Shown piece by piece: positions 8,035-16,492 of a stretch of 64,000 bases of DNA; within the stretch, counting starts at the first letter, position 1, and each line of letters begins with the position of its first letter. Below the pieces are notes generated by a model. It was not told the origin of the DNA, did no database searches, and saw only the letters and a list, made by a program, of their open reading frames with translations. The DNA comes from Croceibacterium sp. TMG7-5b_MA50 (GTDB lineage Bacteria; Pseudomonadota; Alphaproteobacteria; Sphingomonadales; Sphingomonadaceae), in contig NZ_CP156082.1 of assembly GCF_039830145.1 (NCBI RefSeq), positions 1,444,001-1,508,000 on the forward strand, written 5' to 3'. The position numbers were made by a program, and so were the translations under genes.

Positions 8035-8702
8035 GGCAGACTGTAACGGAATGGGCCGAGTCATACCGGCAGCGTGGCAAGTACACTCCGGTCGGCGTCA
8101 CGTTCCACTGGGTCATGGCCGCGCTGGTGATCTACCAGCTCTGGTCCGGCTGGGTGATGCAGCGCGAGCTGGTCGGCGGCGACAAGCTGGAATTTTACGG
8201 CCGGCATACGGAACTGGGGCTGCTGCTGCTGCTGCTCGCCTTCCTGCGCTTCGTATGGCGGATGATGGTGCCCGGCCCCATCAATGATGGCGATCGGATG
8301 GGCTGGAAGACGACTGTCGCCCACGCGATGCATTGGGCGCTGTATACACTGTTCGCCATTCTGCCGCTGACCGGCTGGCTGATGTGGTCGGCGATCCAGC
8401 CGCCGCGCCCGCTCTACCTGGCGGGTGTGATCCCGCTGCCGCCCATGCCGCTGCACGACCTGTCGGTGGAATGGCAGTGGTGGGTCATGGACGTGTCACT
8501 GACCGTGCATGTCTTCGGCGTGATCGCGCTGACCGTGCTGGTGATCGGTCATGCGGGCGCCGCCATCAAGCACCACTTCTGGGATCGGGACGACGTGCTG
8601 GAGGGCATGTTGCCGGAGGTGCCCGATACCCAGTGGCACCCGGCAGGGCCGCGCTATAATCCGCAAGCGGCGCAAGCTCATCCTGTGCCAGCAGACGGCT
8701 GA
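8031..8702 (+). CDS. Cytochrome b561-type membrane protein
   Basis: 223 residues, four predicted transmembrane helices. Heme-ligand histidines occur in VTFHWVMAALV, YGRHTELGLLL, AHAMHWALYTLFAILPLTGW and TVHVFGVIALT, and the end IKHHFWDRDDVLEGMLP is the usual b561 C-terminus. The family is a bis-heme b inner-membrane electron carrier. The position between ctaG and the cytochrome c/oxidase genes suggests it passes electrons to this oxidase or its cytochromes. The last about 20 codons overlap a convergent cytochrome c gene, and this tail is not conserved-looking. Confidence 0.88.
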   Translation: MRQTVTEWAESYRQRGKYTPVGVTFHWVMAALVIYQLWSGWVMQRELVGGDKLEFYGRHTELGLLLLLLAFLRFVWRMMVPGPINDGDRMGWKTTVAHAMHWALYTLFAILPLTGWLMWSAIQPPRPLYLAGVIPLPPMPLHDLSVEWQWWVMDVSLTVHVFGVIALTVLVIGHAGAAIKHHFWDRDDVLEGMLPEVPDTQWHPAGPRYNPQAAQAHPVPADG

Positions 8703-9306
8703 CATGGGTCATGGCGTCTAAAGCGTCGCCGTACCGCTTGCCCGTGCGCCATAGCTTCAACTGTTCCAGCAGATAGGGCGCCGGCTGCCCCGCCAGCGGC
8801 GGATTGCCCGTGCCGACACCTTCGCCGCGCGCACCATGGCAGGTGGCGCACGAGGCGATGCCGCGGTCTGCATCACCCTGCTGGTACAGGATCGCGCCGA
8901 CGGCAGGAATGCACGCTTCCGGCAGGGCCGCGTCCTGTTTCACCGGCTCCGGCAGCGGAAGCTCCGCATAATAGTCGGCCAGCTTGACGCGCGCCTGGTT
9001 GTCCAGCCGCCCGGCGATCCAGGCCATCTGCGCATGGTTGCGCGCGCCGTTGTCGTAGTTTTCCAGCTGCTGCAGGAAATAACCGCGATCCATCGCGGCA
9101 AGGCGCGGGACCAGTTCGCCATCACCCTGTCCCTGCAGGCCGTGGCAGAGCACGCATGCCCCATCCACCCCGGCATCGCCGCCGCCCATGGCGATCACCT
9201 CGCCACTGGTTTCGAACGGCCGCGCCCGGTGCTGCTGCGAGCAGCCGGACAGCGCCAGCACGACGGCAGTTGCGGAAAGAAACGAATTGTTACGGATGCG
9301 CCCCAT
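8566..9306 (-). CDS. Diheme cytochrome c (c4-like), lipoprotein
   Basis: 246 residues from the ATG at 9306; a GTG at 9324 is an alternative. The signal sequence ends with a lipobox (LALSGC, Cys22). Two heme sites, CVLCH (51-55) and CATCH (153-157), each sit in a c4-like domain with a distal Met region (NHAQMAWIAG and DAMTHVSRLL). Cytochromes c4 carry electrons to terminal oxidases. It is transcribed against the oxidase genes, and its 3' end overlaps the b561 gene by 137 bp. Its start is only 43 bp from that of the divergent monoheme cytochrome c. Confidence 0.88.
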   Translation of the reverse strand: MGRIRNNSFLSATAVVLALSGCSQQHRARPFETSGEVIAMGGGDAGVDGACVLCHGLQGQGDGELVPRLAAMDRGYFLQQLENYDNGARNHAQMAWIAGRLDNQARVKLADYYAELPLPEPVKQDAALPEACIPAVGAILYQQGDADRGIASCATCHGARGEGVGTGNPPLAGQPAPYLLEQLKLWRTGKRYGDALDAMTHVSRLLAQDELAPLADYSAALPGATGYRAPPATCPPARRPDPRSGA

Positions 9307-9349
9307 CCCATCGGGAACCGTCACGGCTTTGTACCGGTTCCCGACTTAC

Positions 9350-9751
9350 ATGCGGGGGCACAATCAGTTTGGCGGCATCAGCCTGTGGCCGGCGGTCAGC
9401 CTGTGCGTGCTGGCCCTTGCCGCCTGCAAGCCGCCGGAAGAGCCGCGCTACCAGCCGGAGGCGGATCTTGCCGAGAAGGGTTTGGCAGTGATCGAGCAGG
9501 CGGGCTGCGCCTCCTGTCACGAGATACCGGGTGTCGCCTGGCCGGAGGGGCGGCTTGGCCCATCACTGCGCGGGTTCGACGATGTCGGCCTGATCGCCGG
9601 CGCCGTGCCCAACACGGCGGAAAACCTCGCCGCATTCCTGCGCAACGCCCCGGCGGTGAAGCCGGGATCGACCATGCCGCCCATTCCCATCTCGCCTGAT
9701 GAGGCGCGGGCGGCGGCGGCCTATCTATACGGGATCGACGACGATGTTTGA
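9350..9751 (+). CDS. Monoheme cytochrome c, lipoprotein
   Basis: 133 residues from the ATG at 9350. The signal peptide ends in LALAAC (Cys26), suggesting a lipid-anchored protein. The single heme site is CASCH (53-57), and the distal Met is probably in GSTMPPIPIS. It is the first gene of the cytochrome oxidase structural operon: its stop overlaps the coxB start (ATG at 9744). It is probably an electron donor or small subunit of the caa3-type oxidase. Similar small cytochromes precede ctaC in several proteobacterial caa3 clusters. Confidence 0.88.
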   Translation: MRGHNQFGGISLWPAVSLCVLALAACKPPEEPRYQPEADLAEKGLAVIEQAGCASCHEIPGVAWPEGRLGPSLRGFDDVGLIAGAVPNTAENLAAFLRNAPAVKPGSTMPPIPISPDEARAAAAYLYGIDDDV

Positions 9752-10691
9752 GGCTCTGTGGGGCTGGCCGCCGCCAGTGCTGGACCCGGCTGGGCCTTAT
9801 GCCGACAAGGTGACGGTGCTCGCCTGGGTGCTGCTGGCGCTGGGCGTGATCGTCACGGCCATCGTCTGCGTGGCATTGTGGATCGCCATTCGTGGTCCCG
9901 CACCGCTGAAGCAGCGGCTGGGCGGGGAAAGCGCGGTATGGATCGGCGGCATCGCCTTCCCCGGCATCGTGCTGACCGCGTTGCTGATCTGGGGCCTGAC
10001 GCTGACCGCCAACCTGACGGATGACATCACCGGGAACGAACGCCGCATCCGCGTGACAGGGGAAATGTGGTGGTTCCGCGTCCAGTACCTCGATGCCGCA
10101 GGCCGCGTCACCATGGAGGACGCGAACGAGATCCACATTCCGGTGGGCGAGCCGATCGTGCTGGAACTGCGCAGCGGCGACGTGATCCACAATTTCTGGG
10201 TGCCGCACCTGTCGGGCAAGAAGGACATGCTGCCCGGCAGAACCAATCTCCTGCGCCTGCAGGCGGGCGAGGCGGGGCAGTTCGGCGGGGTCTGTGCCGA
10301 ATATTGCGGGGGTCCGCACGCCTTGATGGGCTTTGTCGCCATCGCGCATGAGCCGGCCGATTTCGCCCGCTGGGAACAGGCGCGGATGCAGCGGCTGGCG
10401 ACGGTGAATGCGACCGGTGGCGCAGGGCGGCAGCTGTTCATGGATAGCGGTTGCGGCGCGTGCCACCGGGTTGCCGGAACGGAGGCCAACGGCCTTGCCG
10501 GACCTGACCTGACGCATGTCGGCACGCGCGCTTCGCTGGGCGCGGGCATCCTGCCCAATCATCGCGGTACGCTGATCGGCTGGATTGGGGACAGCCAGGG
10601 AATCAAGCCAGGCAATCGGATGCCAAGTTACGACACGCTGTCCGCCGGGCAGCTGGACGCCATTGCCCAGTGGCTGGAACAGCAGCGATGA
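9744..10691 (+). CDS. coxB: Cytochrome c oxidase subunit II with C-terminal cytochrome c domain (caa3 type)
   Basis: 315 residues. Two N-terminal transmembrane helices (about 24-50 and 66-90) precede the CuA domain. The copper ligands are H149, C184, E186, C188, H192 and M195, within CAEYCGGPHALM. A cytochrome c domain follows with CGACH at 237-241 and a distal Met in GNRMPSYDTL. The aromatic electron-entry patch is GEMWWFRVQY. This CuA plus heme c layout defines caa3-type subunit II. The frame is open upstream, but the ATG overlapping the previous stop gives the normal N-terminus. Confidence 0.95.
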   Translation: MFEALWGWPPPVLDPAGPYADKVTVLAWVLLALGVIVTAIVCVALWIAIRGPAPLKQRLGGESAVWIGGIAFPGIVLTALLIWGLTLTANLTDDITGNERRIRVTGEMWWFRVQYLDAAGRVTMEDANEIHIPVGEPIVLELRSGDVIHNFWVPHLSGKKDMLPGRTNLLRLQAGEAGQFGGVCAEYCGGPHALMGFVAIAHEPADFARWEQARMQRLATVNATGGAGRQLFMDSGCGACHRVAGTEANGLAGPDLTHVGTRASLGAGILPNHRGTLIGWIGDSQGIKPGNRMPSYDTLSAGQLDAIAQWLEQQR

Positions 10692-13228
10692 GATCGGAGA
10701 CAGGGTTCGACCACGCGCTGTACGACCGTTTCCCCACCAGCAATCCCCGGCCGGAAGGCGAGGTGGAGGAGCTGGAGCGGATCTGGTGCAAGCCGCATGG
10801 CTGGGAATACCTGCAGGCGGTCAACAACAATTACATCGGCTTCATCTATGTGGTGACGGCGCTGTGCTTCTTCCTGGCGGCGGGCGTCCTGTCGCTGGGG
10901 ATGCGGGTGCAGCTTGGCGCCCCGCTGATGGAGTTCCTGCCGCAGGACACCTACAACCAGTTCTTCACCATGCACGGCACGGTGATGATGTTCCTGTTCG
11001 CCGTCCCCATGGTGGAGGCGATCGGCGTCATGCTGCTGCCACAGATGCTGGCCGCGCGCGACCTGCCCTTCCCGCGCCTGTCGGCCTACGCCTTCTGGGC
11101 CTACGCCGTGGGCGGGTTCTTCTTTTTCTGCAGCCTGTTCGTGGGCCTGGCGCCTGATGGCGGCTGGTTCATGTATCCGCCGCTGACCAGCCTGCAATAC
11201 AGCCCCGGTCTCAACACCGACATGTGGTTGCTGGGCATCGGCTTCATCGAGATCAGCGCCATCGCCGGTGCGGTGGAGATCATCGTGGGCGTGCTACGCA
11301 CCCGCGCGCCGGGCATGACGCTGGATCGGATGCCGATGTTCGCATGGGCCATGCTGGCCTTTGCCGTCATGATCCTGATCGCCTTCCCCAGTGTGATCCT
11401 ATGCACCCTGCTGCTGGAGCTGGAGCGCGCGTTCAACTGGCCGTTCTTTGATGCGACACGCGGTGGCGACCCGCTGCTGTGGCAGCACCTGTTCTGGTTC
11501 TTCGGCCATCCGGAGGTGTACATCATCTTCCTGCCCGCGGCCGGGTTGATGAGCATGATGGTGTCCACCATCGCGCAAACGCCGTTGGTGGGATACCGGC
11601 TGAACGTGCTGGCGATCGTCGCCACCGCATTCATCAGCTTCGGCGTGTGGGCGCACCACATGTTCGCCACCGGCATGCCACGCGTGTCCACCGGCTATTT
11701 CAGCGCGGCCAGCATGGCCGTCAGCCTGCCTGCCGGCATCCAGGTGTTCTGCTGGATCGCGACCATCGCGTCGGGCAAGATCCGCTGGTCCACCCCTGCC
11801 CTGTACGTGGTGGGATCGGTGATGATCTTTACCATGGGCGGGCTGACGGGCGTAATGGTCGGCATGGTGCCGTTCGACTGGCAGGTGCACGATACCTACT
11901 TCATCGTCGCCCATTTCCACTACGTGCTGATCGGCGGCATGGTGTTCCCGGTGTTCGCCGCGTTCTACTACTGGGCGGGCATGACCAGCCGGCGACCGCT
12001 GAGCGAGCGGCTGGGCAAATGGAGCTTCTGGCTGCAATTCGCCGGCCTGCACATCACCTTCCTACCGATGCACCTGACGGGGTTCATGGGCATGCCGCGG
12101 CGGGTCTACACCTACCTGCCGGATCGCGGTCTGGACCTGCTCAACATCACCAGCACGGTGGGTGCCTTCGTCATGGCGGCAGGCGTGCTCGTGTTCCTGG
12201 TCGATTGCGCGCGCAACTTCCGCTTCACCACCGACGATGATGCGGGCAACACCTACAATGCAGGCACGCTGGAATGGCTGCCGACAGGCCTCTATTCCAC
12301 CCGCTCCATCCCCATCGTGCGCAGCCGCGATCCGCTGTGGGATCAGCCGGGCCTGGCGAAGGAGGTGGAGGATGGCCGCTATTTCCTGCCAGGCAGCATC
12401 ACGGGCCTGCGCGAAACGCTGATCACCAGCCCGATCAATGCGGAACCGCAATATATCCAGCTGATGCCCGGCCCATCGCCCTGGCCGCTCGCCGCCGCGG
12501 TGTTCACGGCCGGCATCTTCCTGGCGCTGACGGTGCAGGCCTACAGCTTCTCCGCCATCAGTTGCGTCTTCATGCTCTATGCCACCTTGCGCTGGCTGTG
12601 GGAGACGGATCGCCCCATCCGGCTGAAGAAGGGCGACGTCGGCGGCGGCATCATCCTGCCGATCACGATCACGGGGCCGAGCAGCCATAGCTGGTGGGCG
12701 CTGAACGCCACGCTGGTGGTCATCGGCATGATCGCGCTGATGACGCTGTTCGCCTACCTTTATCTATTCGGCATCCATCCGGAGGTCTGGTTACCCGCCC
12801 CGCCGCTGGCGCAGACGGGCGGCATTGCCGCACTGCTGCTGCTGGCGCTGGCCGCGGCATGGTGGTCCCGCCGGTCGCTGGCGCAGACGGAGGATGGCGA
12901 CTTCGCCGGACAGACACCGTGGATGAGCGCGGCGGCCGCCGCCGCCTTGCTGACCGTCGCCCTGTACTGGGACGTGACCGGCTGGCTCGCCAGCGGCCTG
13001 CATCCTACCGCCACCGGACAGGGCGCCACGGTTTTCGCCCTGCTGGCACATCAGGGGACGTGCGTGATCACCGCCATCATCATGGCGGCGTATCTGGGCT
13101 GGCGCAGCGCACGCGGGCTGCTGACCGGGTCCGCCAATGTGACGCTGGACGTGGTTGTGCGCTGGATCGGCTTCACCGCGTTGCAAGGGCTGATCGGCAG
13201 CATGATCATACGGTTGCTGCCGGGCTGA
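10688..13228 (+). CDS. coxA: Cytochrome c oxidase subunit I-III fusion
   Basis: 846 residues from the ATG in ATGA. Residues about 40-560 are subunit I: heme a His in FTMHGTVMMF, CuB/Tyr motif FFGHPEVYI, the His pair in VWAHHMFATG, and heme ligands in AHFHYVLIGG. The PE glutamate at the end of the D-channel is present. After a linker (about 560-600) the C-terminal part, from about residue 600, has further membrane helices like subunit III (HQGTCVITAII). Fused CoxAC occurs in some caa3 and related oxidases. It reduces O2 to water while pumping protons. It is coupled to coxB and followed by a small membrane protein. Confidence 0.93.
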   Translation: MRSETGFDHALYDRFPTSNPRPEGEVEELERIWCKPHGWEYLQAVNNNYIGFIYVVTALCFFLAAGVLSLGMRVQLGAPLMEFLPQDTYNQFFTMHGTVMMFLFAVPMVEAIGVMLLPQMLAARDLPFPRLSAYAFWAYAVGGFFFFCSLFVGLAPDGGWFMYPPLTSLQYSPGLNTDMWLLGIGFIEISAIAGAVEIIVGVLRTRAPGMTLDRMPMFAWAMLAFAVMILIAFPSVILCTLLLELERAFNWPFFDATRGGDPLLWQHLFWFFGHPEVYIIFLPAAGLMSMMVSTIAQTPLVGYRLNVLAIVATAFISFGVWAHHMFATGMPRVSTGYFSAASMAVSLPAGIQVFCWIATIASGKIRWSTPALYVVGSVMIFTMGGLTGVMVGMVPFDWQVHDTYFIVAHFHYVLIGGMVFPVFAAFYYWAGMTSRRPLSERLGKWSFWLQFAGLHITFLPMHLTGFMGMPRRVYTYLPDRGLDLLNITSTVGAFVMAAGVLVFLVDCARNFRFTTDDDAGNTYNAGTLEWLPTGLYSTRSIPIVRSRDPLWDQPGLAKEVEDGRYFLPGSITGLRETLITSPINAEPQYIQLMPGPSPWPLAAAVFTAGIFLALTVQAYSFSAISCVFMLYATLRWLWETDRPIRLKKGDVGGGIILPITITGPSSHSWWALNATLVVIGMIALMTLFAYLYLFGIHPEVWLPAPPLAQTGGIAALLLLALAAAWWSRRSLAQTEDGDFAGQTPWMSAAAAAALLTVALYWDVTGWLASGLHPTATGQGATVFALLAHQGTCVITAIIMAAYLGWRSARGLLTGSANVTLDVVVRWIGFTALQGLIGSMIIRLLPG

Positions 13229-13230
13229 TC

Positions 13231-13515
13231 ATGACCGATCCCGTCACTTTCAACCGCATCGACTGGTTCACCGCCTTCTGGGCGCTGTGCGTATGGTTCG
13301 CCCATTTCATGCTGGTGTGGAGCGCCAGCGTGATCTGGCCGGTCGGGCCCATCGGGCGGATCGTTGCGCTGGGGCTGACGCTGGTGGCACTCGCCGTCAA
13401 TGGCTGGCTGTGGCGACGGGTCCGGCCCGTCTCCATCCGCTCCGTCGCGGGGCTTGGGCTGGCGATCGCCACGGTGGCGATCAGCTTCAGCACCGTGCCG
13501 GCGCTGATCGGCTAG
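13231..13515 (+). CDS. Small membrane protein of the oxidase operon
   Basis: 94 residues, starting 2 bp after the coxA-C stop. Three hydrophobic segments (about 13-30, 35-55 and 68-90) suggest three transmembrane helices with little outside the membrane. I do not recognise a named family. Its size and its place at the end of the operon suggest a small accessory subunit or assembly protein of the caa3 oxidase, comparable in position to subunit IV proteins, but the sequence does not prove this. It ends 3 bp from the convergent fliS gene. Confidence 0.7.
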   Translation: MTDPVTFNRIDWFTAFWALCVWFAHFMLVWSASVIWPVGPIGRIVALGLTLVALAVNGWLWRRVRPVSIRSVAGLGLAIATVAISFSTVPALIG

Positions 13516-13518
13516 CCC

Positions 13519-13893
13519 TCAGGATGCGTTCGCGAAGGCGGTGCGCAGGTCGGTGAAGTCGCTGCGCACCTCCTCCAGCGCGGGCGTGTCGAAGCGGATC
13601 GCGCAATCGAGCACGCGTGTCCGCGCCGCGCCGTAAAATTGCAGCAGCGCCTCCGCCAACGGCGCCTGCCGGTCGATCCCCATCTCCAGCGCCGTCAATG
13701 CAGTGATCGTGCGGGTCAGCCCGTGGCTGCGCATCTGGTAGTTGCGCTGCCGATGCGCCAGGATCGCCAGCGCCAGGCTGTCCACCACCTCTGCCACGCA
13801 AACGCGCACCAGATCCGCGGCGGAGGCCCCGTTGATCCGCGCGTCGAACTGGCTTCGGCGATATGCCTCGTTTGGGTCCCTCAGCGCGAGCAT
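13519..13893 (-). CDS. fliS: Flagellar export chaperone FliS
   Basis: 124 residues, all-helical. NEAYRRSQFDARINGASAADLVRVCVAEVVDSL fits the FliS start (an AYxxxxV-type helix, then the 'LL' bundle); FliS binds the C-terminus of flagellin in the cytoplasm and prevents premature assembly. It is the last gene of the flagellar run, 4 bp after fliD, which is the usual fliD-fliS pair. Sequence conservation is modest, so gene order carries part of the assignment. Confidence 0.82.
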   Translation of the reverse strand: MLALRDPNEAYRRSQFDARINGASAADLVRVCVAEVVDSLALAILAHRQRNYQMRSHGLTRTITALTALEMGIDRQAPLAEALLQFYGAARTRVLDCAIRFDTPALEEVRSDFTDLRTAFANAS

Positions 13894-13897
13894 GGGA

Positions 13898-15334
13898 TCA
13901 GTCGCCCTGCGCGTTCCACACGTCGATCTGCTGCTGCAGGAAGCTCAGCGTGGACTTGAAGCTGTTGACGGTGGTTTCCGTCCGGCTGAACTGCGTCACC
14001 ATGCGGGTCCGCAGCGCCTCCTGCTGCTCGGCCAGCTTGACCAGCTCCGCCTCGATCCGGCTGTTCTGCTGCTGGTAGACCTTCTGCGCAGAATAGGCGA
14101 GCGTGCCGCCCACCTGGCTGTTGCCGGTGTTTCGCGCCAGCCGATCCATGGTGCTGTAGACGCCGTTTAAGCCGGTGGTGAACATCGCGGCGACACCTGC
14201 CGGATCGGCCGCCAGCGTTGCCTGCAGGCGGGCGGGATCGATGGAGAAGGTGCCGTCCCGTTCTAGCTTCATGCCCAGATCCGCCAGCCGCGCGGGGGAG
14301 CCTGTGGCGGCGCCCGGCATGACCATCTGGCCTGGCAGTTCCCGCAATTGCTGGCGCAGCGTACGGGCGCCAAGATCGGTCGCCAGCTCACCGCCGATGC
14401 CCATGGCGGTGTTCAGCACACCGACGATCTCGTTCAGGGAGGTGACGAAATCGGTCATCCAGCTGCTGATGTTTTCCACCGGGCTGGCAAAGGTGATGGT
14501 GGTGGGCGCACCCGCATTGGTCCCCGTCAGGCTGAGTTCCAGACCAGGTGCCACCTGCCCGGTCTTGTTAGTGGCGCTGCGCATTTCCAGACCGTCCAGC
14601 ATGAATAGCGCGTCCTGCGCCGCGCCCTTCAGCCGCGTGGCATCACCCCCGGCCTTCGGGTCCCAGGCGAGCGGGGCAAGGCCGCCGCCGGTGGTCTCCA
14701 AGATGAAGCCGTTGGCCTCCCCCTCCGCACCCTTCAGCACCAGTTGCGCGCCGGCCGCGGTCGTGGCGACATAGGCCGTGACGCCTGCACCCTTCGCATT
14801 GATGGCGTTCGCTGCGTCCGCCAGCGTGGCGCCGGCGGGCAGTTCCACCTCCAGCGCGGGCTTTGCGGGGCTGGCGGGGGTGAAGCTGCTGCCGGTCGTC
14901 GCGCCGAAGCGGATGGTCAGCGTGCCGGCATCCACCGGGGCGCTGCTGCTGGCGAACACGCCGGAAGCAAGCGTCTGTGCCCTGGCAACCTGCGTCACCT
15001 CCAGCGAATAGCTGCCCTTGCCGCTGGTGCCGAGCGGAGAAGAGACCTGCGCCACCACGCTGTTGGCGATTGCGGGCTGAGCCGACAAATTGCCGGTGCG
15101 CACCCCTTCCCCAATTGCGGTGGCGAGCGAGGACAGGCCCCCGCGAATGGCGGAAGCCGTGCTGATGCGGGTCTCCATCAACTCGCTCTGCTGTTCCAGC
15201 CGTTGGCGGCGGGCCTGGAACTGCACCGTCGACAAGTCCGTCGCAAGTTGCGACCAATTGACCCCGCTGCCCGCATTCAGCGACGCTATGATGGAGGAGG
15301 CGGAGTTCGCCGTGCTTGGGGGAGTGCTTGCCAT
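13898..15334 (-). CDS. fliD: Flagellar hook-associated protein 2 (filament cap) FliD
   Basis: 478 residues from the ATG at 15334; an in-frame GTG at 15355, 10 bp after flhB, is also possible. The N-terminus is FliD-like (SIIASLNAGSGVNWSQLATDL). The middle contains GKGSYSLEVTQVARAQTLASG and LADAANAINAKGAGVTAYV, the FliD_N and flagellin-hook-IN patterns. The C-terminal coiled coil (ELVKLAEQQEALRTRMVTQF) carries the usual export/capping signal. FliD caps the growing filament and guides flagellin folding. It lies between flhB and fliS in the same operon. Confidence 0.92.
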   Translation of the reverse strand: MASTPPSTANSASSIIASLNAGSGVNWSQLATDLSTVQFQARRQRLEQQSELMETRISTASAIRGGLSSLATAIGEGVRTGNLSAQPAIANSVVAQVSSPLGTSGKGSYSLEVTQVARAQTLASGVFASSSAPVDAGTLTIRFGATTGSSFTPASPAKPALEVELPAGATLADAANAINAKGAGVTAYVATTAAGAQLVLKGAEGEANGFILETTGGGLAPLAWDPKAGGDATRLKGAAQDALFMLDGLEMRSATNKTGQVAPGLELSLTGTNAGAPTTITFASPVENISSWMTDFVTSLNEIVGVLNTAMGIGGELATDLGARTLRQQLRELPGQMVMPGAATGSPARLADLGMKLERDGTFSIDPARLQATLAADPAGVAAMFTTGLNGVYSTMDRLARNTGNSQVGGTLAYSAQKVYQQQNSRIEAELVKLAEQQEALRTRMVTQFSRTETTVNSFKSTLSFLQQQIDVWNAQGD

Positions 15335-15364
15335 GCCGGGTAGAACGGCCGCCACTGCGCCTGC

Positions 15365-16492
15365 TTAAGAGGCCAGCCGGCCGTCCGCATCGAAGCGCAG
15401 CGCCACCGGCACGTCCACGGCGGGCAGCGGGCGCGCCTCCCCCCGACGAAGCGAGAAGACATGGGCCAGCACGACGGCGAGCGCGCCGTACAGCTCTTCC
15501 CGGATCGTCTGGTTCTCCCGCGTGGTGTAGAACACGCTGCGGGCGAGCTGCGGGTATTCCAGCATCGGCACCGCCATCTCGAGTGCCAGTTCCTTCATCG
15601 CGGCCGCCTTGTCGCCGCGCCCCTTGGCCAGCACGACCGGAGCGGCGGCACGAGCTGGATCGTAAGTCATGGCAATCGCAAAGTGCGTGGGATTGGTCAG
15701 CACGAATTGCGCATCGCGCATGGCGGGCGCCACCGCCCCCCGGGCGATCTCCCGCTGTCGCTGGCGCCGCATTGCGCGGGTCTCCGGACTGCCTTCGCTT
15801 TCCTTGTTCTCGTCCCGCAGTTCCTGCATGCTCATCTTCAGGCGGCTGTTGCGGCGCAGCCATTGCACCGGCACGTCCGCCAGCGCGATCAGGACCAGCC
15901 CACCGCCCAGCGCCAGCAACAGGCTGAGCAATGCGCCCCAGCCCGCATCCAACTGCCCGGACAGCGTGCTGCGCCCGAGGCCCACGATCGTGTCGAGCCA
16001 GGACTGGCCCCACCAGAAAGCGATGGCGCCCAGCAGCGCCACCTTGGCGAGGCCCTTGGCCAGTTCGATCAGCCCCTGCATGCCGAACATCCGCTGCAAC
16101 CCCGCCAGCGGATCGATGCGTGATCCCTTCCAGCCCATGTTGCCGGGCACCCAGCGCCCGCTGCCCAGGCCCAGTTGCGTCACCAGCGTGACCGCGATCA
16201 CCGGCAGCGCGATGCTTGCGATCAGCGGCAGTCCGATCAGCAGCGCGTTGATCAGCAGGCGAGCCGGACTAAATTCATTGATCTGCCCGCGGTCGAACTG
16301 GAACGCGCCGCGCAGCAATGTGCCAAGCGCCTGCAACAGCCATGGGCCGGCAAAGGCGAGCCAGGCGGCGGCCAGCAGGATCACGCCCGCCGTCGCCAGC
16401 TCCCGGCTGCGCAGCACATCGCCCTTGTTGGCGGCGTCGCGCAGCCGCTTCTCCGTCGGGGCAAAGGTCTTCTCGCCAGCGCTTTCGCTCAT
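15365..16492 (-). CDS. flhB: Flagellar export gate protein FlhB
   Basis: 375 residues. The N-terminus EKTFAPTEKRLRDAANKGDVLRS and four transmembrane segments are typical. The cytoplasmic domain contains the autocleavage motif NPTH at residues 267-270. FlhB switches substrate specificity from rod/hook to filament proteins after cleavage between N and P, with FliK as the length signal. The start overlaps the fliR stop by 4 bp. Confidence 0.96.
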   Translation of the reverse strand: MSESAGEKTFAPTEKRLRDAANKGDVLRSRELATAGVILLAAAWLAFAGPWLLQALGTLLRGAFQFDRGQINEFSPARLLINALLIGLPLIASIALPVIAVTLVTQLGLGSGRWVPGNMGWKGSRIDPLAGLQRMFGMQGLIELAKGLAKVALLGAIAFWWGQSWLDTIVGLGRSTLSGQLDAGWGALLSLLLALGGGLVLIALADVPVQWLRRNSRLKMSMQELRDENKESEGSPETRAMRRQRQREIARGAVAPAMRDAQFVLTNPTHFAIAMTYDPARAAAPVVLAKGRGDKAAAMKELALEMAVPMLEYPQLARSVFYTTRENQTIREELYGALAVVLAHVFSLRRGEARPLPAVDVPVALRFDADGRLAS

